From the NCBI RefSeq assembly GCF_000497755.1, contig NZ_AYOD01000049.1:1-61306 (forward strand): a stretch of 61,306 nucleotides of DNA, in the 5' to 3' direction. The stretch comes from Aliihoeflea sp. 2WW (lineage in GTDB: Bacteria > Pseudomonadota > Alphaproteobacteria > Rhizobiales > Rhizobiaceae). Below the pieces are notes generated by a model. That model did no database searches and was not told the origin of the DNA. It saw only the letters and a list, made by a program, of their open reading frames with translations. A program made the translations under genes and the position numbers. Each line of letters opens with the position of its first letter. Positions within the stretch are counted from its first letter, which is position 1. Positions 30,388 through 38,972 of this stretch are shown here, piece after piece.

Positions 30388-31278
30388 ATGTCGCTCATCG
30401 CCGTCCTGATCTCGCATCCGGCCGAAAAGGCCGTGACCGTCGATCTAGCGAATAGGGCGGCAAAGGCCCTCGGTGCAAGCGCGACCGTCACCTGGCTCGA
30501 CGACGGCATCGCATGCGAGTTCGCGGTTCGTGCCGGGCTGGAGGCACGGGAGGCGCTCGCGCTCCTGCGCGAAACGGTCGCGGGAACCCCGGTCGATGTC
30601 GCGGTCCTCGAGGCTGAAAACCGTCGCAAGCGCATCCTGATCGCCGACATGGATTCCACCATGATCGACCAGGAATGTATCGACGAACTCGCCGACATGG
30701 TCGGCATCAAGGACTATGTCGCCGCCATCACGGCGCGAGCGATGAATGGCGAGATCGCCTTCGAGCCCGCCCTTCGCGAGCGGGTCGCCCTGCTGCGCGA
30801 CCTCGATGTCGCCGTGATCGATCAGGTGATCGCCGAGCGCATCACCCTCGCCTCGGGCGGCAAGGCGCTGGTCGCGACAATGAACGCCAATGGCGCGACG
30901 ACCGCGCTCGTCTCGGGCGGCTTCGAAAGCTTCACGGAAAAGGTCGCGGCCAAGCTGGGCTTCGCCGAACACCGCGCCAACAGGCTGCTGGTGGAAAATG
31001 GCAGGCTCACCGGCAAGGTCGCCGAACCGATCCTCGGCAAGGAAGCGAAGGCCGCCTCGCTTCTCGATCTTGCGGCCCGCGCCGGCGTCACGCCGCAGGA
31101 CGTGCTCGCGGTCGGCGACGGTGCGAACGATCTCGACATGATCCGCATCGCCGGCATGGGCGTCGCGCTGCATGCCAAGCCTGCCGTCGCGGCAGAAGCC
31201 GGCATCCGCATCGACCATGGCGACCTGACGGCCCTTCTCTATCTCCAGGGCTATCGCGGGTCGGACTTCGTCGCCTGA
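30388..31278 (+). CDS. serB: Phosphoserine phosphatase
   Basis: HAD-superfamily enzyme for the last step of serine synthesis. From ATG 30388 it has 296 residues. An N-terminal region of about 80 residues precedes the nucleophile motif DMDSTMIDQECIDELA (Asp 87 and 89). Later motifs are TTALVSGGFESFTEKVA (motif II Ser) and VLAVGDGANDLDMIRIAGMGVALHAKPAV (motif III/IV). It faces degP, with a strong bidirectional terminator between. Confidence 0.96.
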   Translation: MSLIAVLISHPAEKAVTVDLANRAAKALGASATVTWLDDGIACEFAVRAGLEAREALALLRETVAGTPVDVAVLEAENRRKRILIADMDSTMIDQECIDELADMVGIKDYVAAITARAMNGEIAFEPALRERVALLRDLDVAVIDQVIAERITLASGGKALVATMNANGATTALVSGGFESFTEKVAAKLGFAEHRANRLLVENGRLTGKVAEPILGKEAKAASLLDLAARAGVTPQDVLAVGDGANDLDMIRIAGMGVALHAKPAVAAEAGIRIDHGDLTALLYLQGYRGSDFVA

Positions 31279-31320
31279 CGAAACGAAAAAGGGGCGGCCG
31301 AAGCCGCCCCGATCGTTTCG
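31279..31320. terminator. Bidirectional terminator between serB and degP
   Basis: A long two-part stem: CGAAACGA (31279-31286) with TCGTTTCG (31313-31320), enclosing GGGGCGGC (31291-31298) and GCCGCCCC (31303-31310) around a CGAA tetraloop. The bases flanking the core are AAAA on one side and GA on the other. It lies between the convergent serB and degP stops. Confidence 0.88.
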
Positions 31321-31333
31321 TATTCGCCAGACC

Positions 31334-32884
31334 CTATTCCATCCGCAGCGTGACGAACCGCAGCTCGCCCGTCGGCGAGGCGAGCATCAGGAGGGCGTTG
31401 CGCCGTCCTTGACCTTCAAGCGCGGCGATACGCTCCTGAACGTCGGCCGGCGTGGCAACGGCTTCCTGAGCGATCTCCGTGATCACCTCGCCGGCGACGA
31501 TGTTGCGCTCAGCGGCCTGCGACCCTTCCGCGACCTCCATGACGACGACACCGGTAATGTCCTCGCCGATGCTGAAGGATGCGCGGGTTTCCTCATCCAG
31601 TGCGGCAAGCGTCATGCCGAGAATTTCGGCCGTCTCGACATCCGCATCCGGCGTCGCCTCGTCCTCGTCCATCTCGACGCCGGCCTCCGCCTGGCGCTCG
31701 CTGTCTTCCAGCCGCCCGAGCGTCACACGCACGGTCTGCTCTTCGCCGCGGCGCACGATCAGCACGTCGACCTCCTTGCCGACCGGGCTTTCGGCGACGA
31801 CGCGCGGCAGGTCGCGCATGGTGCGGACCGGCTTGCCGTCGAAGGAGAGGATGACGTCGCCGGGCAGGATCGAGCCATCATCGACCGGCCCGCCCTCGAT
31901 CACGCCGGCAACGAGCGCGCCGGTCGCGCGGTCCATGCCGAGGCTTTCGGCGATGTCGTCGGTGACCGGCTGGATGCGCACGCCGAGCCAGCCGCGACGC
32001 GTCTCGCCGAATTCGCGCAACTGGTCGATGACGTTGACGGCAAGCTGGGAAGGAATGGCGAATCCGATGCCGATCGACCCGCCGGAGGGCGAGATGATGG
32101 CCGTATTGATGCCGATGACCTTGCCGTACATGTCGAACAGCGGCCCACCCGAATTGCCGCGATTGATCGCGGCGTCCGTCTGGATGAAATCGTCATAGCG
32201 CCCGGCATTGATGTCGCGGCCGCGCGCCGAGACGATGCCCAGCGTCACCGAGCCACCGAGCCCGAACGGATTGCCGATCGCCATCACCCAGTCGCCGATC
32301 CGCGCTTCCTGCGAATCGCCGAACTCGACCGCAGTCAATTCGCGCCGCGTCGGGTCGACCTTGAGCACGGCGAGATCGGTTTCGGGATCGGCGCCGATCA
32401 GTTCGGCCGGCAGCGTGCCGCCGTCGGAGAAGTTGACCTCGATCTCGTCGGCATCGGCGATGACGTGGTTGTTGGTGATGACGATGCCTTCCTCGGCATC
32501 GATGACGAAGCCGGACCCCAGCGATTGCATCGGCCGCGCGGACGGTCCGCCCGGCTGCTGCTGGTTGAAGAACTCGTCGAAGAATTCCTGGAAGGGCGAG
32601 CCTTCGGGAAGCTGCGGCACGGGCACGTTGCGCTGCGCCGGGTTGTTGCGCGCGGCATTCTGCGACGTGGCGATGTTGACGACCGCGCCCAGCAGGCCTT
32701 CAGCCAGGTCGGCGACGGAGGCCGGTCCCTGCTGGCGGGGTTGCGCACTGCCGGGAGCGGGCTGGGCGTCCGTCTGGGCCTGCGCGAAAGCCTGCATGGC
32801 GGGCGCCGAAAGGCCCGTCAAGCCAAGCGCGGCGATCGAAAGGCCGACGGTGAGTTTCCGGCGGATCGAAATTCGGGTCTTCAT
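31334..32884 (-). CDS. degP: Periplasmic Do-type serine protease (DegP/HtrA)
   Basis: 516-residue HtrA protease/chaperone. A signal peptide (MKTRISIRRKLTVGLSIAALG onward, cleavage after AFAQA) is followed by the trypsin-like domain with catalytic triad His140 (NNHVI), Asp170 (TDLAVLKVD) and Ser245 (GNSGGP). Two PDZ domains follow (about 285-375 and 410-510). It degrades misfolded envelope proteins. It is downstream of hflKC on the same strand, but a terminator at 33073-33103 separates them, so degP probably has its own promoter in the 190-bp interval. Confidence 0.95.
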   Translation of the reverse strand: MKTRISIRRKLTVGLSIAALGLTGLSAPAMQAFAQAQTDAQPAPGSAQPRQQGPASVADLAEGLLGAVVNIATSQNAARNNPAQRNVPVPQLPEGSPFQEFFDEFFNQQQPGGPSARPMQSLGSGFVIDAEEGIVITNNHVIADADEIEVNFSDGGTLPAELIGADPETDLAVLKVDPTRRELTAVEFGDSQEARIGDWVMAIGNPFGLGGSVTLGIVSARGRDINAGRYDDFIQTDAAINRGNSGGPLFDMYGKVIGINTAIISPSGGSIGIGFAIPSQLAVNVIDQLREFGETRRGWLGVRIQPVTDDIAESLGMDRATGALVAGVIEGGPVDDGSILPGDVILSFDGKPVRTMRDLPRVVAESPVGKEVDVLIVRRGEEQTVRVTLGRLEDSERQAEAGVEMDEDEATPDADVETAEILGMTLAALDEETRASFSIGEDITGVVVMEVAEGSQAAERNIVAGEVITEIAQEAVATPADVQERIAALEGQGRRNALLMLASPTGELRFVTLRME

Positions 32885-33072
32885 CAGGCACTTTCTCCCA
32901 AGGGGCGCGTTCTGCGGCGCATTGATCCGCTCGAATGCGGCGTGTTTGCGGCCCGGACCGACTTTGCAAAGCGTGCGGGCGACGTCGCGGACACAATCGC
33001 AACGGCGTGCGCGGGACGCAAGCTGCTCGCACGGCTGTCCGGTATTTGTGAAAGCATGGCGGACAAAAGAAA

Positions 33073-33103
33073 AGCCCCCGGACCGTCTCGCGACCCGGGG
33101 GCT
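33073..33103 (-). terminator. Terminator after hflKC
   Basis: AGCCCCCGG (33073-33081) and CCGGGGGCT (33095-33103) form a perfect 9-bp stem. On the minus strand a TTTTCTTTTG tract follows. It ends the hflK-hflC unit before degP. Confidence 0.85.
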
Positions 33104-33127
33104 TCGTTCATGTGGACCGGCGCTGCG

Positions 33128-34090
33128 TCAGGGCTGCGTCGAACCGGTGGTGAGGTCTGCGCCGGCAGCCGGCGGCGTCTGCGCCGGGGCGGCCGGCTGT
33201 TCAGCCTGCGTCCGCCCCATCGGGTTGCCGAAGAAGCGGAAAAACTGCGAATCGGGCGACAGGACCATCGTCGTCGCATCGCCGTTCAGCGCCGCCGTAT
33301 AGGCAGCCATCGAGCGATAGAACTCGAAGAATTCCGGATCGCGCGTGAAGGCGTCGGCGAAGATGCCGTTCCGTTCGGCCTCGCCCTCGCCTCGCAGGAT
33401 CTCCGATTCGCGGCGCGCATCGGCGACGATCTCGACGACCTCGCGGTCGGCGCGGGCGCGAATGCGCTGGGCCGCTTCACGGCCGCGGGCGCGAAGGCGC
33501 TCGGCTTCTGCAAGACGCTCGGCCTTCATGCGCTCGTAGGTCTGCTGGGAAACCTCGGCGGTGAGGTCGGTCCGGCGGATACGCACGTCGGTGATCTCGA
33601 GACCGAGCGAGGTCGCGTCGGGACGAAGCTGGTCGCGAACTTCGCGCATCATCGAGGACCGCTCTTCGGAAAGCGCGGCTTCGAAGCCGCGCAGACCGTA
33701 GACCCGGCGCAGCGAGGCGTCGAGACGGGTGCGAAGGCGCTGTTCGGCCAGCGGAACGCTGCCCGACACGGCCTGACGGAACCGCCGCGGATCGGCGATG
33801 CGATAGGCGATGAAGGCATCGACCTCGTAGAAGCGGCCGCCCGAGACCTGGACGCGGATATCGTCCAGATCGAAGCGCATCACGCGATCCTCGATCATCT
33901 GGACGCTGTCCGCCTCGGCAAAGCCGAAGGGCAGCTTGAAGTAGAGGCCCGGCTCGGTCTTCACATCGACGATCTCGCCGAAGCGCAGCACGATCGCCTG
34001 CTGGCGTTCGTTGACCACGAAGAAGGAGGAGTAGGCCAGGATCAGGAGCGCCAGGAGGACGATGGCGATGACGGGAAGACGGTTGGCCAT
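33128..34090 (-). CDS. hflC: HflC, modulator of FtsH protease
   Basis: 320-residue membrane-anchored SPFH/prohibitin protein. One N-terminal helix (LPVIAIVLLALLILAYSSFFVV) is followed by the SPFH domain (NERQQAIVLRFGEIV) and a long coiled coil rich in Ala/Glu/Arg (about 190-265). With HflK it forms a cage around FtsH in the inner membrane and modulates degradation of membrane proteins. The start overlaps the hflK stop (TGATG). Confidence 0.96.
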   Translation of the reverse strand: MANRLPVIAIVLLALLILAYSSFFVVNERQQAIVLRFGEIVDVKTEPGLYFKLPFGFAEADSVQMIEDRVMRFDLDDIRVQVSGGRFYEVDAFIAYRIADPRRFRQAVSGSVPLAEQRLRTRLDASLRRVYGLRGFEAALSEERSSMMREVRDQLRPDATSLGLEITDVRIRRTDLTAEVSQQTYERMKAERLAEAERLRARGREAAQRIRARADREVVEIVADARRESEILRGEGEAERNGIFADAFTRDPEFFEFYRSMAAYTAALNGDATTMVLSPDSQFFRFFGNPMGRTQAEQPAAPAQTPPAAGADLTTGSTQP

Positions 34091-35220
34091 CAGTTGGTCC
34101 CTCCCTGGGTCGAGGCGGTGTTCGATGCGTTGCGGCGCGCGTCGAGTTCGGGCAGCGGCAGATAGGGAACGACGCCCTGCCCGCCATTGGTGCCCTGCTC
34201 CACGATCACCTTGTTGGACGAGCGCAGAACGCCTTCCATCGTCTCGAGGAACAGGCGCTGGCGCGTCACGTCGGGCGCCTTGGCGTATTCGTCATAGACC
34301 GAAACGAAACGCTGCGCCTCGCCTCGTGCTTCCTGCACGACGCGGTTGCGGTAGGCGGCCGCTTCTTCGCGAACCTGCGCGGCCTCGCCTCGTGCGGCAC
34401 CGAGCTGCTGGTTCGAATACTGGTTGGATTCCTCGACGAAGCGATCCTCGTCCTGCTCGGCGCGCTGAACTTCCTCGAACGCGTCGGCGACTTCGCGCGG
34501 CGGTGCGGCATCCTCGATCGAAATCGCGTTGATGGCGATCCCGGCGCCGTAATCCGTGACCGAATTGTCCATGATCTCGCGGACTTCCTCGGCGATGCCC
34601 TGGCGGTTGTCGCGGAAGATGTCCTGCGCGGGACGCCGGCCAACGACTTCGCGCATCGCGCTCTCGGCGACCTGGCGCAGCATGTCGTCGGGCGAAGCGA
34701 CGTTGAACATGTAGGCGCGCGGATCGGAGACCTGGTAGGCGACGGAGAATTTGACGTCGACGATGTTCTGGTCGCCAGACAGCATCAGGCCCGTCGAGGT
34801 GCCGCTGCGCGGCTCACCGATCTGGATCAGCTTTTCTGCGACGTTGGCGGTTTCGACGGTCTCGACCGGCCACCAGTGGAAATGCAGCCCCGGCTCGGAA
34901 ATCTCGTCCTTGGGCTTGCCGAAGCGCAGTTCGACCGCGAGTTCGTCCGGCTGGACCGTGTAGATGGACTGGAAGAGCCAGAACGCCGCGAGCGCCAGCG
35001 CACCGAAGCCGAACAGCGCCGCATTCGAGCCGCCACCGCCCGGCAGCGCCTGCTTCAGGCGATCCTGTCCGCGACGGATGATGTCTTCGAGATCGGGCGG
35101 CGAGCCCTGCGGTCCGCTCGGGCCGCGCGGCCCCTGCCCCCAGGGGCCGTTGCCGCCGCCATTGCCGCCGCCGCCTCCCCATGGGCCGCCGCTGCCGCCA
35201 CTTTGATTGTTCCAGGGCAT
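34090..35220 (-). CDS. hflK: HflK, modulator of FtsH protease
   Basis: 376-residue partner of HflC. The N-terminal 45 residues are Gly/Pro/Asn-rich (GGSGGPWGGGGGNGGGNGPWG), typical of HflK, followed by a membrane helix (FGFGALALAAFWLFQSIYTV), an SPFH domain with AVELRFGKPKDEISEPGLHFHWWP, and a C-terminal coiled coil. First gene of the hflK-hflC operon. Confidence 0.96.
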   Translation of the reverse strand: MPWNNQSGGSGGPWGGGGGNGGGNGPWGQGPRGPSGPQGSPPDLEDIIRRGQDRLKQALPGGGGSNAALFGFGALALAAFWLFQSIYTVQPDELAVELRFGKPKDEISEPGLHFHWWPVETVETANVAEKLIQIGEPRSGTSTGLMLSGDQNIVDVKFSVAYQVSDPRAYMFNVASPDDMLRQVAESAMREVVGRRPAQDIFRDNRQGIAEEVREIMDNSVTDYGAGIAINAISIEDAAPPREVADAFEEVQRAEQDEDRFVEESNQYSNQQLGAARGEAAQVREEAAAYRNRVVQEARGEAQRFVSVYDEYAKAPDVTRQRLFLETMEGVLRSSNKVIVEQGTNGGQGVVPYLPLPELDARRNASNTASTQGGTN

Positions 35221-35342
35221 GAACTTCCTCTTGGTCCGGAATTGTCAACGTTGCGGCGGAACCTCCGACGCTAATCAACGTTACAAAACGTTATAGGGGT
35301 GCAATGTGGCCGTTTCAACGCAAACCGGCCGCCGATCGTCCG

Positions 35343-35873
35343 TCAGCGGCCGTTGGTCGCGCTATTTCGTGAATAGATGACGTATTCGCTCGCATGGCTG
35401 TCACGCTCTCCGGCCGGCACGCGCTCCGTCGTGCCCCGCGTCCACGCAGCCTCGTCGATCCGCGGAAAGAACGTATCGCCGTCGATCGCCGCCAGAATAT
35501 GCGTGACGTGCAGCGTGTCGGCCCGCGCCATCGCCTCGCCGAATATCTGTCCGCCGCCGATCACGCAGATTTCATCGGGCGCCTCGCTTGCGGCGATCGC
35601 CAGCGCCTCGTCGAGCGACCGCGCGACGACCGCGCCTTCGTCGGCAAAATCCTCCTGCCGCGTGATGACGATGTTCGTCCGCCCCGGCAGCGGGCGCCTC
35701 GGAAAGCTCTCCCAGGTCTTGCGGCCCATGACGATCGGCTTGCCGAGCGTCAGCGCCTTGAAGCGCTTCAAGTCGGTCGACAGCCGCCACGGCAGGTCAC
35801 CGTCGCGCCCGATCACGCCGTTCTCGGCAATGGCGACGACGAGGCTGACCGGGATGCGTGCAGGCTCCGTCAT
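35343..35873 (-). CDS. folA: Dihydrofolate reductase
   Basis: 176 residues from ATG 35873, which overlaps the thyA stop as TGATG; a TTG one codon earlier is less likely. DHFR motifs are clear: SLVVAIAENGVIGRDGDLPWRL (folate site, with Asp in the DLPW loop region), IVMGRKTWESFPRRPLPGRTNIVITR (NADPH site) and ICVIGGGQIFGEAM. It regenerates tetrahydrofolate after the ThyA reaction, hence the coupled gene pair. Confidence 0.96.
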   Translation of the reverse strand: MTEPARIPVSLVVAIAENGVIGRDGDLPWRLSTDLKRFKALTLGKPIVMGRKTWESFPRRPLPGRTNIVITRQEDFADEGAVVARSLDEALAIAASEAPDEICVIGGGQIFGEAMARADTLHVTHILAAIDGDTFFPRIDEAAWTRGTTERVPAGERDSHASEYVIYSRNSATNGR

Positions 35874-36667
35874 CAAACCGCGATCGGCGCCTTGATGGAC
35901 GGCTCGGCGACATAGCCTTCGAGCGCGAAATCCTCGAAGCGGAAATCATAGAGGCTGCGCACCGCCGGATTGAGCTTCATCGCCGGCAGGGCGTGCGGCT
36001 GGCGCTGAAGCTGCGCGCGCGCCTGCTCGAAATGGTTCGAGTAAAGATGCGCGTCGCCGAGCGTATGCACGAAATCCCCCGCCTTCAGCCCCGTCACCTG
36101 CGCGATCATCATCGTCAAGAGCGCATAGGAAGCGATGTTGAACGGCACGCCGAGGAAGATGTCTGCCGAGCGCTGGTAGAGCTGACACGACAGCCGGCCA
36201 TTGGCGACGTGAAACTGGAACAGGCAATGGCACGGCGGCAGCGCCATCTGGTCGACCTCGGCCGGGTTCCACGCCGAGACGATCAGCCGGCGCGAATTCG
36301 GATTGGTCCTGATCTCGGAAATGAGGTTTTCGATCTGGTCGATCGACCCGCCATCCGGCTTCGGCCACGAGCGCCACTGCTTGCCGTAGACAGGGCCGAG
36401 TTCGCCGTTCTCGTCCGCCCACTCGTCCCAGATCGTCACGCCGTTTTCGTTCAGATAGCGCACGTTCGTATCGCCGGCGACGAACCAGAGCAGTTCGTGG
36501 ATGATCGATTTCAGGTGCAGCTTCTTGGTCGTGAGGACCGGAAAGCCCTCTTCGAGATTGAACCGCATCTGGTAGCCGAAAACGCCGCGCGTGCCGGTGC
36601 CCGTGCGGTCGCCCCGGTCGACGCCGTGGTCGAGGACGTGCTGGAGAAGATCGAGATATTGCCGCAT
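35873..36667 (-). CDS. thyA: Thymidylate synthase
   Basis: 264 residues, the standard ThyA length. Methylates dUMP to dTMP using methylene-tetrahydrofolate. The catalytic cysteine is in [14 protein letters not shown], and [27 protein letters not shown] and GDAHLYSNH are invariant segments. Translationally coupled to folA. Confidence 0.98.
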   Translation of the reverse strand: MRQYLDLLQHVLDHGVDRGDRTGTGTRGVFGYQMRFNLEEGFPVLTTKKLHLKSIIHELLWFVAGDTNVRYLNENGVTIWDEWADENGELGPVYGKQWRSWPKPDGGSIDQIENLISEIRTNPNSRRLIVSAWNPAEVDQMALPPCHCLFQFHVANGRLSCQLYQRSADIFLGVPFNIASYALLTMMIAQVTGLKAGDFVHTLGDAHLYSNHFEQARAQLQRQPHALPAMKLNPAVRSLYDFRFEDFALEGYVAEPSIKAPIAV

Positions 36668-36736
36668 GCATCACCGCCTTGAACGGCTTACTTTATCGCA
36701 CGCGATGAGTCGCGCCCACCACCGATCGTCTCTTGT

Positions 36737-37048
36737 TCACAGCGCATCGAGCCGTCCGAGCTGCTTCGCCACCAGATAGTAGAACGTCACCCGCTTGCGC
36801 TCGTTGTCCGCGCCCATCGCGAGGTCGGCCATTTCGATGGCGAGGTCGGCGCGCTCGCGGTCGGTGCAGCCGAGCTTCCTGCCGCACCATTTCTCGCGCA
36901 GCCTGGCCGCGTGCTTGGCATCGAGCGCCTTGATGTGCAGCGATTGCGGGTTCCTGAGCGCCACGCCCAGATGCTTGACGATCCGCTCGATCGCCTCCGC
37001 GTCGGCCGTCGGATCGTAGCGGCGGACGTCGGCAAGATGGTCGTCCAT
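36737..37048 (-). CDS. DUF2853 family protein
   Basis: 103 residues from ATG 37048 (MDDHLADVRRYDPTADAEAIERI); an ATG at 37111 would add 21 low-complexity residues. The core IERIVKHLGVALRNPQSLHIKALDAKHAARLREKWCGRKLG and ending KRVTFYYLVAKQLGRLDAL match the small helical DUF2853 family. Function unknown. It precedes thyA on the same strand with a 70-bp gap and is divergent from crcB. Confidence 0.75.
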   Translation of the reverse strand: MDDHLADVRRYDPTADAEAIERIVKHLGVALRNPQSLHIKALDAKHAARLREKWCGRKLGCTDRERADLAIEMADLAMGADNERKRVTFYYLVAKQLGRLDAL

Positions 37049-37146
37049 CGACCCGTCTCCCTGACCATCGCCCCCCGCTGCTTGGTTGGCTTCACAAAGC
37101 GCGGCTGTCAAGATAACCCAAAGGGAGGTGGGGCAAGGATCGAAAC

Positions 37147-37518
37147 ATGGTCGATGCGATGAGTCTGGCGCTCGTGGCCGCGGGCGGAGCGGCCGGAGGC
37201 CTCGCGCGCGTCACCGTCGCGGGCATCGTCGCGCGGCGGTACGGCCCCGATTTTCCCTGGGGCACGCTCGTGGTCAACGCCACCGGCGCCTTCCTGATCG
37301 GGGTCGCGGCCGGACACTTTGCCCCGTCGCCCGACCTGCGAATCTGGCAGCTCGCCATCATCGGTTTCCTTGGCAGCTACACCACCGTCTCGTCCTTTTC
37401 CCTTCAAACCCTGTCGCTCGTCCACGCTGGAAAGCCTGGCCGCGCGGCCGCCAATGTCGCGCTGTCGCTCCTCATCGGCATAGCCGCCGCCGCGCTCGGC
37501 TTCTGGCTCGCCGCATGA
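37147..37518 (+). CDS. crcB: CrcB/Fluc fluoride channel subunit 1
   Basis: 123-residue four-helix membrane protein exporting fluoride. Family motifs: GGAAGGLARVTVAGIV at the N-terminus, WGTLVVNATGAFLIG with the conserved Asn, and the break helix GFLGSYTTVSSFSLQT. It overlaps the second crcB gene by 4 nt (ATGA). Paired crcB genes are expected to encode the two antiparallel subunits of a heterodimeric channel. No fluoride riboswitch is evident upstream. Confidence 0.92.
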   Translation: MVDAMSLALVAAGGAAGGLARVTVAGIVARRYGPDFPWGTLVVNATGAFLIGVAAGHFAPSPDLRIWQLAIIGFLGSYTTVSSFSLQTLSLVHAGKPGRAAANVALSLLIGIAAAALGFWLAA

Positions 37519-37898
37519 ACGCACGTCTGCTCTTTGCCGTCGCCAGCGGCGCCGCGCTCGGCTCGCTCGCGCGCTATCTCGTCTCGGTCGCAGCCTTGGC
37601 CATGCTCGGCGCGCACTTCCCGGCCGGAACGCTGGTTGCAAACGTCGCCGGCTCCTTCCTCATCGCGCTGTTGGCGCGGCGCGAGGCGGCCGGCGCGCTC
37701 GGCGCGACCGCGAGCGCCTTCTGGCTCGCCGGCTTTTGCGGCGGCTTCACCACCTTTTCGATATTCAGTCTGGAGACGCTGATTTTCATCCAGGACGACC
37801 GGCACGCGATGGCCGCGTTCTACGTCGCCGCCTCGCTCGTCCTGTGGCTCGGCGGCGCCGCGCTGGGCTGGCGAATGGGCGCGCCGCGCAAGCCATGA
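37515..37898 (+). CDS. crcB: CrcB/Fluc fluoride channel subunit 2
   Basis: 127 residues from ATG 37515. Motifs are GAALGSLARYLVSVAAL, PAGTLVANVAGSFLIALLARR and GFCGGFTTFSIFSLETL, the last being the canonical fluoride pore segment with its phenylalanines. It differs clearly from the first subunit, which is consistent with a heterodimer rather than a recent copy. The C-terminus GWRMGAPRKP is basic. The ssrA promoter begins 6 nt after its stop. Confidence 0.92.
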   Translation: MNARLLFAVASGAALGSLARYLVSVAALAMLGAHFPAGTLVANVAGSFLIALLARREAAGALGATASAFWLAGFCGGFTTFSIFSLETLIFIQDDRHAMAAFYVAASLVLWLGGAALGWRMGAPRKP

Positions 37899-37903
37899 TC
37901 CGT

Positions 37904-37932
37904 CTTGCAAACCGGGTCGCAAGCGCCTATCT
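37904..37932 (+). promoter_or_regulatory. Predicted ssrA promoter
   Basis: CTTGCA (37904-37909), 17-nt spacer, CTATCT (37927-37932). This closely fits the alphaproteobacterial housekeeping consensus (CTTGAC-N17-CTATAT). Transcription would start near 37938-37940, at the predicted 5' end of the acceptor piece. Confidence 0.75.
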
Positions 37933-37937
37933 CTGAA

Positions 37938-38275
37938 GTGCCGTCGCAAGGCGGCTATGGTGCTAAACCGACTGTGCAATAGATGGACCGGACGCGGTTT
38001 CGAAACCGCCACCTCCACCAGGAACCCGCCCGCGCGACAATTTTGTTGGACGGGCTGCTGATGGGGGTGAAATGGGATCGACGGACGTTGAAAGACAGCA
38101 CGCTGTACCCGGCATTGTACCACCGTCATCGGGCTACAATAGTAGTTGCAAACGACAACTATGCGGAAGCACGTCTCGCCGCTTAATGCGGTGCGATAGC
38201 TTCAAATCAAGCCCTATGGGTTCGCACCTTTAGGCGGGGTTCGGAGGTACCTGGCAACAGAAACCTCCACTTCTC
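37938..38275 (+). ncRNA. ssrA: Circularly permuted two-piece tmRNA (SsrA)
   Basis: The gene order is permuted. The acceptor piece comes first: T-arm GCGGTTTCGAAACCGC then CACCTCCACCA, with CCA ending at 38020. An intervening segment (about 38021-38062) is removed. The coding piece follows, starting GGGGGTGAAATGGG at about 38063; its GGGGGTG pairs over 7 bp with CACCTCC of the acceptor piece. The tag frame GCA...TAA at 38148-38186 encodes ANDNYAEARLAA. A late hairpin GGAGGT/AACCTCC (near 38244-38269) marks the 3' region. Ends are estimates. tmRNA rescues ribosomes stalled on broken mRNAs and tags the product for ClpXP. Confidence 0.95.
38148..38186 (+). other. tmRNA proteolysis-tag reading frame
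   Basis: Resume codon GCA at 38148, stop TAA at 38184-38186. The tag is ANDNYAEARLAA, ending in LAA, the ClpX recognition signal, with AANDNY forming the SspB-binding side once the tRNA-borne alanine is added. This matches rhizobial-type tags. Confidence 0.95.
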
Positions 38276-38345
38276 TCCCCTCTCCTGTCCCTTTGTCGCT
38301 GCGCGCCCCGCGCAAATGATTCTCTTTGCCATGAAGCGAGGACAG

Positions 38346-38903
38346 ATGACTGAAACGGATCGCTTTTTTGCCTTCACGGGAGGACCGGGAACCGGCAAGT
38401 CGACGCTGATCTCCGCCCTCGCCGGCGAAGGTCTTGCCGCGATGCCCGAAGCCGGGCGCTCCATCATCAGGGCGCGGCAGGCCGTCGGCGCATCACCGCG
38501 CGGCGATGATCCGCTTTTCTTCGCCGAATTGATGCTCGCCTTCGACATGCGCAATCACGAGGAAGCCCGGCGCCATGCCGGTCCCGTCCTGTTCGATCGC
38601 GGCATTCCCGACCTCATCGGCTATCTGCGCCTGATGAACCGGCCGGTGCCCGCACATTTCGTCACCGCCGCGCGGCGCCTGCGCTACAACCCGGTCGTCT
38701 TCGTCGCGCCGCACTGGCCGCAAATCTACCGCAACGACGGCGAACGCGACCAGAGCCCGCAAGAAGCCGCCGCCACGAGCGACGCCGTCGAGCGCGCCTA
38801 TCGCGAATTCGGCTACGAAATCGTGCGCCTGCCGCTCGGCACGGTCACCGAGCGTGTGGCCTTCGTCCGCGAGGTGATCGGCGCTGCCGCGCCGGAATCC
38901 TGA
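38346..38903 (+). CDS. AAA_28-type P-loop ATPase/kinase
   Basis: 185 residues from ATG 38346 (GAGGAC ribosome site just before). The P-loop TGGPGTGKSTL is in the first 20 residues, followed by MPEAGRSIIRARQ, a DRGIPD motif and NPVVFVAPHWPQIYRNDGERDQ. This pattern is that of the AAA_28/predicted nucleotide-kinase group. Function unknown. It lies between ssrA and sspB on the same strand; that placement suggests, but does not prove, a link to trans-translation. Confidence 0.75.
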   Translation: MTETDRFFAFTGGPGTGKSTLISALAGEGLAAMPEAGRSIIRARQAVGASPRGDDPLFFAELMLAFDMRNHEEARRHAGPVLFDRGIPDLIGYLRLMNRPVPAHFVTAARRLRYNPVVFVAPHWPQIYRNDGERDQSPQEAAATSDAVERAYREFGYEIVRLPLGTVTERVAFVREVIGAAAPES

Positions 38904-38972
38904 ATCCGGTTTACCTCGGCCTGAAGCTTGACTACACCAAGGACGAAACGATTCAGGATGCGCAGGCAAACA

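Noticed and set aside
31409-34165. A 918-residue plus-strand frame over degP and hflC
   Set aside because: Both antisense genes have intact catalytic and domain motifs; no recognisable motif appears in the frame.
37040-37150. A fluoride riboswitch before crcB
   Set aside because: I see none of the conserved pseudoknot sequence; the region is only about 100 bp and mostly the upstream flank of DUF2853.
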